64,000 bases of DNA from assembly GCA_049116315.1 (NCBI GenBank), contig JAGDZD010000008.1, positions 191,600-255,599 of the forward strand, given 5' to 3'. Under the pieces are notes generated by a model. It had not been told where the DNA came from, searched no databases, and saw nothing but the letters and a program-made list of their open reading frames with translations. The translations under genes and the position numbers were made by a program. This DNA comes from Thalassobius sp049116315 (GTDB lineage: Bacteria > Pseudomonadota > Alphaproteobacteria > Rhodobacterales > Rhodobacteraceae). Positions 9,081 through 16,844 of this stretch are shown in pieces (positions within the stretch are counted from its first letter, which is position 1; every line of letters starts with the position of its first letter).

Positions 9081-10214
9081 ATGCCTGAAAGCTCAGCCTT
9101 TGAAAATCCCGGCCCCGTTGAGACCGCTTTGCGCGACGCGATCAGCCCAATCGAAGAGATCATTGCGGATGCGGCCAGGGGCAAGATGTACATTCTTGTC
9201 GATCACGAGGATCGCGAGAATGAGGGGGATTTGATCATCCCGGCGGAATTTGCAGATGCTGAAGCGATCAATTTCATGGCGACCCATGGGCGCGGGTTGA
9301 TCTGTTTGCCGATGACGGCTGAGCGGATTGAGCATTTGGGGTTGCCCATGATGGCGGTGAACAATTCTTCGCGTCATGAGACTGCGTTTACCGTATCGAT
9401 TGAGGCCCGCGAAGGGGTGAGCACGGGCATTTCTGCCGGAGATCGTGCTTTGACCGTGGCGGCGGCAATCAACGAGCAAAACGCGATGTCAGCTTTGGCA
9501 ACGCCCGGGCATGTGTTTCCGTTGCGCGCCAAGCGGGGCGGCGTTTTGGTGCGAGCGGGTCATACAGAAGCATCGGTGGATATTTCGCGCCTTGCCAATC
9601 TGAACCCTTCGGCGGTGATTTGCGAGATTATGAACGCGGATGGCACCATGGCTCGGTTGCCCGAGCTGGTCACCTTGGCCAAAGAGCATGGGTTGAAGAT
9701 CGGCACGATCAGCGATCTGATCAAATATCGATCGCGCAATGACAATCTGGTGGTGGAAACCTCGCGACGCTCGGTGCAATCGGAATATGGGGGGGATTGG
9801 GAGATGCGTATCTTTACCGATCAGACCCATGGGGTTGAGCATGTGGTCATGGTCAAGGGCGATATCACGACACCTGAGCCGGTGTTGACGCGCACCCACG
9901 CCTTGCACGAAGCGACGGATGTCTTGGGGCTGGGACCGAAATCCGCCCGTGAATTGCCCGCGGCGATGGAAAAGATTGCAGCGCAGGGCCGTGGCATTGT
10001 GTGTTTGTTCCGCCAGCCACGTGCGGCGCTTTATGCCAACGAAGAAGAGGGGCCGCGCACGATCAAGCAGACCGGGCTTGGGGCGCAAATTCTGTCTAAG
10101 ATGGGCGTGAATGAACTGATTTTGCTAACGGATTCACCGGCCACAAAATATGTGGGACTGGATGCGTTTGGATTGACTATTGTGGGCACAAGCCCAATTT
10201 TGAAGGAGAGCTGA
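9081..10214 (+). CDS. ribB: 3,4-dihydroxy-2-butanone-4-phosphate synthase with degenerate cyclohydrolase II domain
   Basis: 377 residues. The N-terminal half (to about 215) is a complete DHBP synthase: VDHEDRENEGDLIIPAE, FMATHGRGLICLP, HETAFTVSIEAREGVSTGIS and GHTEASVD. It makes the four-carbon unit for lumazine. The C-terminal half aligns in outline with GTP cyclohydrolase II (VLTRTHALHEATDVLG, TIKQTGLGAQIL) but lacks the zinc-binding cysteines that normally follow the ...HSECLTGD-type segment. The cyclohydrolase activity is therefore probably absent and must come from another gene. ATG 9081 is chosen for the AAAGGGGC site before it; the frame is open further upstream. One base separates its stop from the ribH start. 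Confidence 0.92.
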   Translation: MPESSAFENPGPVETALRDAISPIEEIIADAARGKMYILVDHEDRENEGDLIIPAEFADAEAINFMATHGRGLICLPMTAERIEHLGLPMMAVNNSSRHETAFTVSIEAREGVSTGISAGDRALTVAAAINEQNAMSALATPGHVFPLRAKRGGVLVRAGHTEASVDISRLANLNPSAVICEIMNADGTMARLPELVTLAKEHGLKIGTISDLIKYRSRNDNLVVETSRRSVQSEYGGDWEMRIFTDQTHGVEHVVMVKGDITTPEPVLTRTHALHEATDVLGLGPKSARELPAAMEKIAAQGRGIVCLFRQPRAALYANEEEGPRTIKQTGLGAQILSKMGVNELILLTDSPATKYVGLDAFGLTIVGTSPILKES

Positions 10215-10215
10215 C

Positions 10216-10767
10216 ATGGCTGGCCATGAATCCCACTATATCTTGCCACGTCCCGCGTTTGACAAACCGGTCAAGCTGTTGATCGTGATCTCGCCTTATT
10301 ACAAAGACATTGCCGACAATATGTTGGCTGGTGCCAAAGCGGAAATCGAAGCTGTGGGCGCCACTTGGGAAGTGGCTGAGGTGCCGGGCGCTTTGGAAAT
10401 TCCCACAGCCATCAATATTGCTGAACGGATGAGTAACTTTGACGGCTATGTGGCGTTGGGCTGTGTTATTCGCGGCGAAACAACCCATTACGAAACCGTG
10501 TGCAATGACTCTAGCCGGGCCATTCAATTGCTTGGCTTGCAGGGGCTGTGCATCGGCAATGGCATCCTGACCGTAGAAAACCGACCCCAAGCTGAGGTGC
10601 GCGCAGATCCCAAGGATCAAAACAAAGGCGGTGGGGCTGCCGCTGCGGCCTTGCATCTGATCGCATTGGCCCGTAAGTGGGGCGGCCAGCGTAAGGGGGT
10701 GGGATTCGCACCCATCACGCAAGAGCTGAAGCTGGCCGGCGAACTCAAGGACAATCCAACCGCATGA
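10216..10767 (+). CDS. ribH: 6,7-dimethyl-8-ribityllumazine synthase
   Basis: 183 residues. Key segments are VPGALEIPTAI, GCVIRGETTHYETV with the catalytic His, and GILTVENRPQA. It condenses the RibD product with the RibB product to the lumazine that RibE uses. Family members are usually about 155 residues; the extra length is a 20-residue N-terminal tail and a slightly longer C-terminus, common in this group. Overlaps nusB by four bases (ATGA), so translation is coupled. Confidence 0.96.
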   Translation: MAGHESHYILPRPAFDKPVKLLIVISPYYKDIADNMLAGAKAEIEAVGATWEVAEVPGALEIPTAINIAERMSNFDGYVALGCVIRGETTHYETVCNDSSRAIQLLGLQGLCIGNGILTVENRPQAEVRADPKDQNKGGGAAAAALHLIALARKWGGQRKGVGFAPITQELKLAGELKDNPTA

Positions 10768-11252
10768 CTTCTTCTGAAGACCGTAAACCGCTTTCGAACA
10801 ATCAAAAGCGCAAAATGAAATCAGCCTCGCGTCTTTACGCGGTGCAGGCCTTGTTTCAGATGGAGCAGTCCGCTCAGACCGTTGAGCAAATCATGGTCGA
10901 GTTTCTCGATCACCGATTTGGGGCAGAGTATGACGGCGAAGAGATGCAAGAAGGCGATGCCCAGCATTTCCGGGACACCATGAAGGATGCGGTCAACTGG
11001 CAGGCCAAGATTGACCAGATGACGGATCGTGCCTTGGTGGCCAAATGGCCGATTGGGCGGATTGATCCAACATTGCGCGCCCTGTTTCGCGCCGCTGGTG
11101 CCGAGCTGACCCAAGCTCAAACGCCGCCCAAAGTGGTCATCACTGAATATGTCGATGTGGCGCGTGCGTTCTTTCCCGAAAGCAAAGAACCCAAGTTTGT
11201 GAATGCGGTTCTGGATCACATGGCGCGCGAAGCCCGTCCCGAAGCGTTCTAA
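10764..11252 (+). CDS. nusB: Transcription antitermination factor NusB
   Basis: 162 residues, all-helical. SASRLYAVQALFQMEQS near the N-terminus, WPIGRIDPTLRALFRAAGAEL in the middle and VDVARAFFPESKEPKFVNAVLD at the end are typical of the family. NusB binds boxA RNA with NusE and supports rRNA transcription. The ATGA overlap with ribH is conserved in many alphaproteobacteria. Confidence 0.96.
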   Translation: MTSSEDRKPLSNNQKRKMKSASRLYAVQALFQMEQSAQTVEQIMVEFLDHRFGAEYDGEEMQEGDAQHFRDTMKDAVNWQAKIDQMTDRALVAKWPIGRIDPTLRALFRAAGAELTQAQTPPKVVITEYVDVARAFFPESKEPKFVNAVLDHMAREARPEAF

Positions 11253-11405
11253 TCACGCGGGCTGACCCGTCAGCAGGCGCGTCCCTTGTTGATTGATGTG
11301 ACATAGCGCCCCGGTCGAGGGAGCTGCACCCTGTTTGCAGGCAAAGGCCCTTGTGTGGTGTGGGCTGTGGCCTATCCTGGAGCCGTCTCAACTCAGGAGC
11401 GCCCA

Positions 11406-11732
11406 ATGCCCAAACTGATCCGTTTTTACATTCAAAACGTCCTCATAGGCTTTGCCATTGCCGCCGTGTTTGTTGCAGTCTTGCTGGGATTCAATGTCGC
11501 CAACCTTGGCCATCTCATTCTGGGATCCAGCGACGGCTTGCTGGCGGCCGGTATTTTGTGGTTCGCCAATGGAATTGTGTTTGCCGGGGTTCAGTTTGCT
11601 ATTGCCGTGATGGGGCTGAAAGAGGATGAGCCCAAGCCGAAAGGTGGATTGGGCGTGCCTTTGCCCCTGTCTGTGAGGCAACGGGCGCCTGTGCGCATCT
11701 CGCCCAAAGGTCAGGGCAGCGCGCGCAAATAG
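11406..11732 (+). CDS. Small two-helix membrane protein, function unknown
   Basis: 108 residues. Two hydrophobic segments are visible, about 12-32 (VLIGFAIAAVFVAVLLGF) and 44-70 (LLAAGILWFANGIVFAGVQF). A proline- and basic-rich tail follows that is probably cytoplasmic. ATG 11406 is chosen because CAGGAG precedes it; the frame is open upstream. Conserved small membrane proteins of this shape are common in Rhodobacteraceae without an assigned role. It stands alone between nusB and a minus-strand ArsR gene. Confidence 0.7.
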   Translation: MPKLIRFYIQNVLIGFAIAAVFVAVLLGFNVANLGHLILGSSDGLLAAGILWFANGIVFAGVQFAIAVMGLKEDEPKPKGGLGVPLPLSVRQRAPVRISPKGQGSARK

Positions 11733-11823
11733 CCTGCGGTCACCGCCGTATTGCTCGGGCCGGGCGCCCCAAACTGGATCAGCCGCAAATGCGCTCAACT
11801 CAGCAAGCAAATATGTCCAAATG

Positions 11824-12150
11824 TCAGGGGCTTTCCTGATGGCTTTCGATGGCTGCCTTTAGCGCATCCAGCTTGCCATCCCAGAACTGGTCAAACCATC
11901 CCAACCAATCCAACACAGGCTTTAGCGCATCCGGGTTCAATGTGTTGATCCGTTCGCGTCCTTGGCTGCGGGTGGCAATCAAATCGCCCTCCTGCAAGAT
12001 CACCAGATGTTTTTTCACGGCCGCGCGGGTCATCGAAAATTGCGAAGAGATTTCCACGATGGTCATCTCACGCTGGCCCAGCATACGCAAAATATCGCGT
12101 CTGGTGGGATCTGATAGCGCACGAAAGGCGGGCTGAAGATTGGCTGACAT
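11824..12150 (-). CDS. ArsR-family helix-turn-helix regulator
   Basis: 108 residues. The winged helix begins FRALSDPTRRDILRMLGQREM and contains EISSQFSMTRAAVKKHLVILQ as the recognition helix region, then GDLIATRSQGRERINTLN for the wing. There is no cysteine pair of the metal-sensing type, so it more resembles the SRPBCC-partner class of ArsR regulators. The C-terminus (WLGWFDQFWDGKLDALKAAIE) matches that class too. No SRPBCC gene is adjacent; the nearest are at 13902 and 15409. ATG 12150 is chosen because conserved sequence starts there. Confidence 0.85.
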   Translation of the reverse strand: MSANLQPAFRALSDPTRRDILRMLGQREMTIVEISSQFSMTRAAVKKHLVILQEGDLIATRSQGRERINTLNPDALKPVLDWLGWFDQFWDGKLDALKAAIESHQESP

Positions 12151-12249
12151 GAAAATCTCGACGTGATACCGTTTGGTGTTCTTTTGTGCCGCAGCATAGG
12201 ACACAAGTCAAGTCAGAGCGGACACCGTGGCCCCACAGGGCAAAGTGAA

Positions 12250-12432
12250 GAGTGCGGGAAAAGTGGCGGGCCCGCAGCGACCGTTTGGTTATCTCATTCC
12301 CGAGGACCTGTATGTACAGGTGGGCGCCAGGTAATCAGGCCAGGGCCAGAACAGAGCCAGCTCCCTCGGAATTGCTTAAGGCCACCGGAATGCAACCGTA
12401 TAACGCGAAGAGCAGCACCCGCCGACCCCTTA
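12250..12432 (+). ncRNA. ssrS: Probable structured small RNA, 6S-like
   Basis: No gene fits 12205-12654, but this part folds as one closed structure. GGCGGG (12265-12270) pairs with CCCGCC (12418-12423). ATTCC-c-GAGG (12296-12305) pairs with CCTCGGAAT (12364-12372). An apical hairpin ACCTGTA/TACAGGT (12306-12321) is followed by GGGCGCC. Size, a long rod with an internal open region, and the hairpin followed by a GGCGC stretch resemble alphaproteobacterial 6S RNA, which binds RNA polymerase holoenzyme. CTAGGCC-ttt-GGTCTAG (12434-12450) may mark its 3' end. Ends are estimates. A covariance-model search would decide. Confidence 0.5.
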
Positions 12433-12628
12433 TCTAGGCCTTTGGTCTAGGTAGGACAAGGTCCAAGCGCACATCGGAGGTGGCAAAGAAGTATGGCAAG
12501 CCTCTCCAAAGGACAAAATGCAGCTTTGGCGGGCGTCCTCCACAAGCGCCAATCGGCGCTCTGCGCTTCATCCTGTGCGCCGAAGGCGCGCCGCTGGATC
12601 ACAAGACACCATCAATGACTTGCGGTTT

Positions 12629-12643
12629 GTTCACTGTATGTTC
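12629..12643 (+). promoter_or_regulatory. LexA (SOS) box upstream of mmcB
   Basis: GTTC, seven bases, GTTC: an exact match to the alphaproteobacterial LexA operator, ending 11 bases before the mmcB start. At this position LexA would block transcription until DNA damage. mmcB is a known SOS/mitomycin-related gene in Caulobacter, so site and gene agree. Confidence 0.85.
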
Positions 12644-12654
12644 ATGATAAGGCC

Positions 12655-13107
12655 ATGCATGATCTTGATCCGAATCCCCTGAGCCCCTTGCAACCCGGCC
12701 AAGTGTTGGCGCGCGGCGTGGTGCGGGCGCTGTCTGGGTATGGCTTTGTCTCCATAGAAGAGTTGGTGCCCACGCGGGGGTTGCGGGTGGATGTCATGGC
12801 CTTGGGGCCCAAAGGCGAACTTTGGGTGATTGAATGTAAATCCAGCCGCGCGGATTTTACGTCAGACAACAAATGGCAGGGGTATCTGGAATGGTGTGAT
12901 CGGTTCTTCTGGGCCGTCGACAGTGACTTTCCAACCGACCTTTTGCCCACAGACAGCGGTCTGATCATTGCTGATGCCTATGGGGGCGAAATCATCCGCA
13001 TGGCGCCCGAAGCCAAATTGGCGGCGGCGCGGCGCAAAGCCCTGACGCATAAGTTTGCCACCCATGCCGCACGACGTTTGCAGGCTTTTCGCGATCCAAG
13101 GCCCTAG
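12655..13107 (+). CDS. mmcB: MmcB family DNA repair protein
   Basis: 150 residues. A PD-(D/E)XK nuclease-like core is visible: the acidic residue in RVDVMALG, then ELWVIECKSSRADF with the ExK pair. Preceding helices (ARGVVRALSGYGFVSIEE) and the C-terminal R-rich helix match MmcB. The family is linked to mitomycin C resistance and DNA repair in alphaproteobacteria; the substrate is not established. Single gene behind a perfect SOS box. Confidence 0.88.
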   Translation: MHDLDPNPLSPLQPGQVLARGVVRALSGYGFVSIEELVPTRGLRVDVMALGPKGELWVIECKSSRADFTSDNKWQGYLEWCDRFFWAVDSDFPTDLLPTDSGLIIADAYGGEIIRMAPEAKLAAARRKALTHKFATHAARRLQAFRDPRP

Positions 13108-13152
13108 ATTCAGCGCCTTGGAGATGCTTTGTTTTTAGAACGGAGGCGGGCC

Positions 13153-13341
13153 TTAGCCCGAAATTGCACGACCCGCTTCTGCGGCGGCGCGCAGCTCTTC
13201 GGCAATTTCTTCGGCTTCTTCAGGTGTAAAATCCATCGGGATTTCCATGTCGCCCGCCGCGATGAACAAGCGGACCATACCTTTGTCCGTGGGGCCAATT
13301 TGCAGGTTGGCTTCGATGTCGCGTTCGGTGTTGATCCCCAT
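13153..13341 (-). CDS. DUF6324-type small acidic protein
   Basis: 62 residues beginning MGINTERDIEANLQIGP. The protein is acidic with a C-terminal helix DFTPEEAEEIAEELRAAAEA. AAGGGAG lies seven bases before ATG 13341. I believe this is the small conserved Rhodobacterales family annotated DUF6324; no function is known. Single gene, convergent with mmcB. Confidence 0.7.
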   Translation of the reverse strand: MGINTERDIEANLQIGPTDKGMVRLFIAAGDMEIPMDFTPEEAEEIAEELRAAAEAGRAISG

Positions 13342-13655
13342 GGGTGGGCTCCCTTTGTTGAAGGCGTTTTTGCTAGCCTGTTCGCCCCTACAATGCAAGC
13401 ACCTCACGGGGCACTGTCAGAGCAAGGTGCAGCCGGTGCGGTGACGACGCAAGGGTCGAACGGCCACGGTGCAACAATGGCCGCAGCGCGCGCAAAACCG
13501 CTGCTCTTTGGGAAGGGGATCCCGATCCCGCGTGGGTTTTTGCTTGCCCTCAAGAGGGAGTGGGCCTTGGGGTCCGGCTTGGTGAATAAAGCTGTGATTT
13601 TTCTGTTTAACGGGCTTGCATTCCCCGATCAGGACCGGTAAATCGCTCGAACAAT

Positions 13656-13732
13656 GCCGCCTTAGCTCAGTTGGTTAGAGCGCTGGATTGTGGATCCAGA
13701 GGTCCCCCGTTCAAGCCGGGGAGGCGGTACCA
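13656..13732 (+). tRNA. tRNA-His (GTG)
   Basis: Full cloverleaf of 77 bases including encoded CCA. Acceptor GCCGCCT/AGGCGGT closes with a G1-U72 wobble, anticodon stem CTGGA/TCCAG, anticodon GTG at 13690-13692. The discriminator is A73 and the base before G1 is T, so the universal G-1:C73 identity pair is missing. That is the known alphaproteobacterial exception, matched by a divergent HisRS. Confidence 0.97.
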
Positions 13733-13818
13733 TAAACTCTCTTTCAAAATCTGTTCGTCAAAGGTGATCTTGGGATCTGCCGCTGTCGTTATGTGCGGCG
13801 TGTTGAACGCGTTGTCGT

Positions 13819-13859
13819 TAGAACATCAAAAACACCGCCACTTTCGGGGCGATGTTCTA
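13819..13859. repeat. Inverted repeat downstream of tRNA-His
   Basis: TAGAACATC (13819-13827) and GATGTTCTA (13851-13859) are perfect inverted arms around a 23-base loop. It lies between tRNA-His and the convergent SRPBCC gene, where a terminator would be useful, but there is no T-run on either side. Could equally be a binding site. Confidence 0.4.
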
Positions 13860-13901
13860 GAAAGCTGATGCTCCGGAGATGTTGAGAGATTGGGCGCAAA
13901 C

Positions 13902-14369
13902 TCAGCGCGCGATCTGCACACCCTTGGTGACATATTCGCCGTTGCTTTTCAGCAATGCTTCGACGGTGGATTTGAATTTCATCTTCATCATGGGGGACAT
14001 CAGCCACCCAATGGGCCCCATTCCGGGTTTGAATTCCATCTCCAGCATGACCTTGGTTTTGTCACTGCCAATTGGGGCCAATCGCAGGCGGGCCGTGGCA
14101 GATTTCAACGGCACGGTGCCTTCGTAGATATCGATGACCTGCTCTTGCATCGGCACTGACTTGGTCACCCGTTCGCGCACATATTGCTTGCCGTTTGCCG
14201 TCAAATCGCACTGGCGCTCTGCCCCCAGACCGCTGGCCGGAGAGCCGCTGATCGAATGTGATCCCTTGATGCCGGGGTGAAATTTGGCGATGCCGCCAAA
14301 ATCGGCCCAGCTTTCCCAGACATCTTCGACCGGGGCATCTACCACGTGTTGTGAACTAACTTTTGGCAT
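13902..14369 (-). CDS. SRPBCC family protein (polyketide cyclase-like)
   Basis: 155 residues with the START/Bet v1-like pattern: VDAPVEDVWESWADFGGIAKFHP at the N-terminus, a beta-rich middle (RVTKSVPMQEQVIDIYEGT) and a long C-terminal helix. Such proteins bind hydrophobic ligands; no catalytic residues can be named. Last gene of a three-gene minus-strand set with a secreted hydrolase and another SRPBCC gene, all facing away from a LysR regulator. The two SRPBCC proteins are only distantly alike. Confidence 0.85.
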   Translation of the reverse strand: MPKVSSQHVVDAPVEDVWESWADFGGIAKFHPGIKGSHSISGSPASGLGAERQCDLTANGKQYVRERVTKSVPMQEQVIDIYEGTVPLKSATARLRLAPIGSDKTKVMLEMEFKPGMGPIGWLMSPMMKMKFKSTVEALLKSNGEYVTKGVQIAR

Positions 14370-14420
14370 GAAGTTTCCTTTGTTGAAACCATGTGCCTTT
14401 GGTCAAACCAAAGGCAGCGC

Positions 14421-15416
14421 TTATTTGAGGAGGCTGTCGACCCAGTCGCTGAGTGCTGTGCCCACTGCGTCGGGTTTGCTTTCCGCAAGGAAATGGATGC
14501 CCGCGCCAATATTGGTGGTGGTCAGGTTCGACATTGTGTCTTTGGCCGCGGCGATGACCTCGGCATTCATCAAGGCGCCGGGTTCAGCGTGCACAAACAG
14601 CTTGGGCAAGGCGGTGCTGTTGATCCACTCCACATAGGTTTCCACATTGTCGTTCATCTCAGGCGGTTGGCCATCAATGGGCAATTGCGCTGGTGTGGCA
14701 TAAAGAATGTGGCGCGAGGCGGGATCTTCCCAAGGGGCGCGATAGACCGCCAAGGCTTCTTCTGACAGGCCACAGGCCGTGAACTGAGGCAGCACCATGT
14801 TGAGGAACATATTGTCATCAACGAACATCTTCTGGGCCATCTCGGGCACGCGGGCTGCTTGCCACATGCCCAACAAATTGGGATCAGCCGTGGCGGAAAC
14901 CACCGGCAACACCGGCGGGATGATGCCTTCGACCAAAGCAACTGCGCGCAGCTTTTCAAGATTATGAGACGCCCAGACCATCCCCGTCCAAGACCCTAGA
15001 TCTTGGCCGACGAGAATGATGTCGTTTAGACCCATCTCTCTGATAAAACCATCCAGATAGGCCACGTGATCATCCGTATTATAGACCAGACCTTCGGGAC
15101 GATCAGACTTGCCAAAGCCAATATGATCCATGGCGATGACGCGCGTGTTGTCGTCAAGGTGTGGGATAACGTTGCGCCAGAAATAGGCAGAGACCGGCAG
15201 CCCATGCAGCAGTAAGACCACCGGGCCATCCGATGGGCCGGATTCATAGTAGTGCATTTTTGCGCCATCTACATCGATGTACCGGCTTGCGTAGGGGATC
15301 TCTGCAGAGGGCAGGGTGGGCCCGCATTGAAAGTCAGGCGCCGATTGTGCGGCTGCGGGTTGGGCCAGAAATGCACTGGCCAAACCCAACGCCGCCAAGG
15401 GAAAAAGCTTACGCAT
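14421..15416 (-). CDS. Secreted alpha/beta hydrolase, haloalkane dehalogenase-like
   Basis: 331 residues. Signal peptide MRKLFPLAALGLASAFLAQP...AAAQS, so periplasmic or secreted. The mature part has the oxyanion motif LLHGLPVSAYFWRN, DHIGFGKSDRP, and GQDLGSWTGMVWA, in which the nucleophile is Asp rather than Ser, as in haloalkane dehalogenases. The catalytic His lies in GAGIHFLAESKPD near the C-terminus. Family knowledge predicts cleavage of carbon-halogen bonds, although some relatives have other activities. It overlaps the upstream SRPBCC gene by eight bases. Confidence 0.85.
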   Translation of the reverse strand: MRKLFPLAALGLASAFLAQPAAAQSAPDFQCGPTLPSAEIPYASRYIDVDGAKMHYYESGPSDGPVVLLLHGLPVSAYFWRNVIPHLDDNTRVIAMDHIGFGKSDRPEGLVYNTDDHVAYLDGFIREMGLNDIILVGQDLGSWTGMVWASHNLEKLRAVALVEGIIPPVLPVVSATADPNLLGMWQAARVPEMAQKMFVDDNMFLNMVLPQFTACGLSEEALAVYRAPWEDPASRHILYATPAQLPIDGQPPEMNDNVETYVEWINSTALPKLFVHAEPGALMNAEVIAAAKDTMSNLTTTNIGAGIHFLAESKPDAVGTALSDWVDSLLK

Positions 15417-15816
15417 TTTCGGTCTCTCCTTGCAGTGTACCCAACAGATCCGCGAACATCGGGTCAGCCAATTGGGAAAAACCTTCGGCTGCGGCGTCAG
15501 GCTTTAGATCGGTGATCCAGGTCACGCGGCAACTGTCATCGCCTTCGGCGGTGACCACATAAGATGCGGCGTGCTCTTCGATTGGCAGGGGGGATTCATG
15601 CACCCGATACGCCACGCGCATCAGGTCAGAATCAACGGACAGAATGGTTTCTTTGATTTCTGAGCCATCGCCCAGAACGCAGATGCGCAAATCGCCTTCC
15701 ATCCGGCTTTCTGCGATCATGCCGGAAAGGTTCGACACGTTGTCGACATCCGAAAGGGCTGCCCAAATTTCGCTGGCGGGTTTTGCAACTACACCGACTT
15801 TTACCACTGTTGCCAC
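15409..15816 (-). CDS. SRPBCC family protein
   Basis: 135 residues. The fold is seen in VGVVAKPASEIWAALSDVDNVSNLSGMI at the N-terminus, a strand-rich middle and a C-terminal amphipathic helix. GTG 15816 is chosen because AAAGGAG lies nine bases upstream and the conserved domain begins at once; the frame runs 13 codons further. First gene of the set, transcribed away from the LysR gene. Overlap with the hydrolase gene implies joint translation. Ligand unknown. Confidence 0.82.
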   Translation of the reverse strand: MATVVKVGVVAKPASEIWAALSDVDNVSNLSGMIAESRMEGDLRICVLGDGSEIKETILSVDSDLMRVAYRVHESPLPIEEHAASYVVTAEGDDSCRVTWITDLKPDAAAEGFSQLADPMFADLLGTLQGETENA

Positions 15817-15853
15817 TGTGTCGTCTCCTTTGATGACGGGGGACCAGACCACC

Positions 15854-15882
15854 AATTTTGCGGGTCTAGACCGAATTTGATT
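15854..15882. promoter_or_regulatory. Imperfect palindrome in the LysR divergent spacer
   Basis: AATTTTGCGGGTCT and AGACCGAATTTG form near-symmetric arms around the core GGTCTAGACC. Position between a LysR gene and the divergent operon it probably controls fits an operator. No experimental support; the spacer is only 125 bases. Confidence 0.4.
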
Positions 15883-15941
15883 GACGTGAGGCCAAATTAG
15901 TTGGAGCGATATCTGAGGTATATGAGAAGGTTTTTGAGATC

Positions 15942-16844
15942 ATGGTGCAAAAACGCTCCACTAGAGTGTCATGGGATGACCTCGAAGCGGTGATGCTGGT
16001 TGGGCGCTACGGCACGGTTCGTGCGGCGGCAGAACGGATTGGCGTCGCGCACACAACGCTGGCCAAGCGGGTGTCTTCGGCAGAGCGCACCTTGGGCACA
16101 GTGGCCTTTGTGCGCAGCGTCAAAGGCTACACCCCAACCGAAGCAGGACGGCGCGTGATCGCCCATGCGGAAAAGATGGCGTTCGAAGCCAATGCGGTGG
16201 TGCGCCACGTGGGGGGCGCTGATTCCGAACTGGCGGGCAATGTGCGCATCTCTTTGGTCGGCTCAGTGCTTAGTGACGTCTTGGCGCCTCATCTGAACGC
16301 CTTTGCCATCCGCTATCCCAAGATCACGCTGGAATTTGACACGCGCGACGGCATTTTGGATTTGGACATGCAGCAGGCCGATATCGCCATTCGCTTTCAG
16401 GACAATCCCAATCCTGATCTTGTTGGGCGTAAAATCGGCAAGGTCAACTTTTCGGTCTATGCCAGCCGTTCGTTTGATATGTCGCAGTATGAAGCAGGGG
16501 ACATGATTCCCGCGATCAGTTGGGGGCGCAAAGCGCGTGCCCGCGAAGCCTATCGCAAGCTGGGATTTCCCACAGCGGATATACGGTGGTCCGCGGCGGA
16601 TCTGCATGCGCAAATTGCTATGGCGCGCGCGGGGATCGGTTTGGCCAATTTGCCCTGCTATATGGGGGATGCGGATCCGGATTTGGTACAGGTCAGCGTG
16701 GTCGAGCCGCGAAGGGTCAGCGATATCTGGGTGTTGACCCACGCCAGCCTGAAGTCTTCGGAACGGGTTTCAGCCGCATTTGATTTTTTGGTGAAAACCC
16801 TGCGCCATGAAATGGGCCGCTTTGTTGGGCTGTCACAAAAATAA
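15942..16844 (+). CDS. LysR-family transcriptional regulator
   Basis: 300 residues. N-terminal winged helix (SWDDLEAVMLVGRYGTVRAA, AERIGVAHTTLAKRVSSAER) followed by a LysR substrate-binding domain (ELAGNVRISLVGSVLSD onward). ATG 15942 opens the conserved HTH after a short MVQKRSTRV lead. Divergent from the SRPBCC-hydrolase-SRPBCC set, the usual layout for a LysR gene and its target; the inducer is unknown. Confidence 0.93.
   Translation: MVQKRSTRVSWDDLEAVMLVGRYGTVRAAAERIGVAHTTLAKRVSSAERTLGTVAFVRSVKGYTPTEAGRRVIAHAEKMAFEANAVVRHVGGADSELAGNVRISLVGSVLSDVLAPHLNAFAIRYPKITLEFDTRDGILDLDMQQADIAIRFQDNPNPDLVGRKIGKVNFSVYASRSFDMSQYEAGDMIPAISWGRKARAREAYRKLGFPTADIRWSAADLHAQIAMARAGIGLANLPCYMGDADPDLVQVSVVEPRRVSDIWVLTHASLKSSERVSAAFDFLVKTLRHEMGRFVGLSQK

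Noticed and set aside
12493..12618. 41-codon ORF starting MASLSKGQNAALAGVL, like the N-terminus of TerD proteins
   Set aside because: Only about ten residues resemble TerD, the rest does not, and the ribosome site is too far away. Probably chance.
13129..13641. Plus-strand ORF of 170 codons between mmcB and tRNA-His
   Set aside because: Antisense to the conserved small acidic protein and without a ribosome site or recognisable domain.
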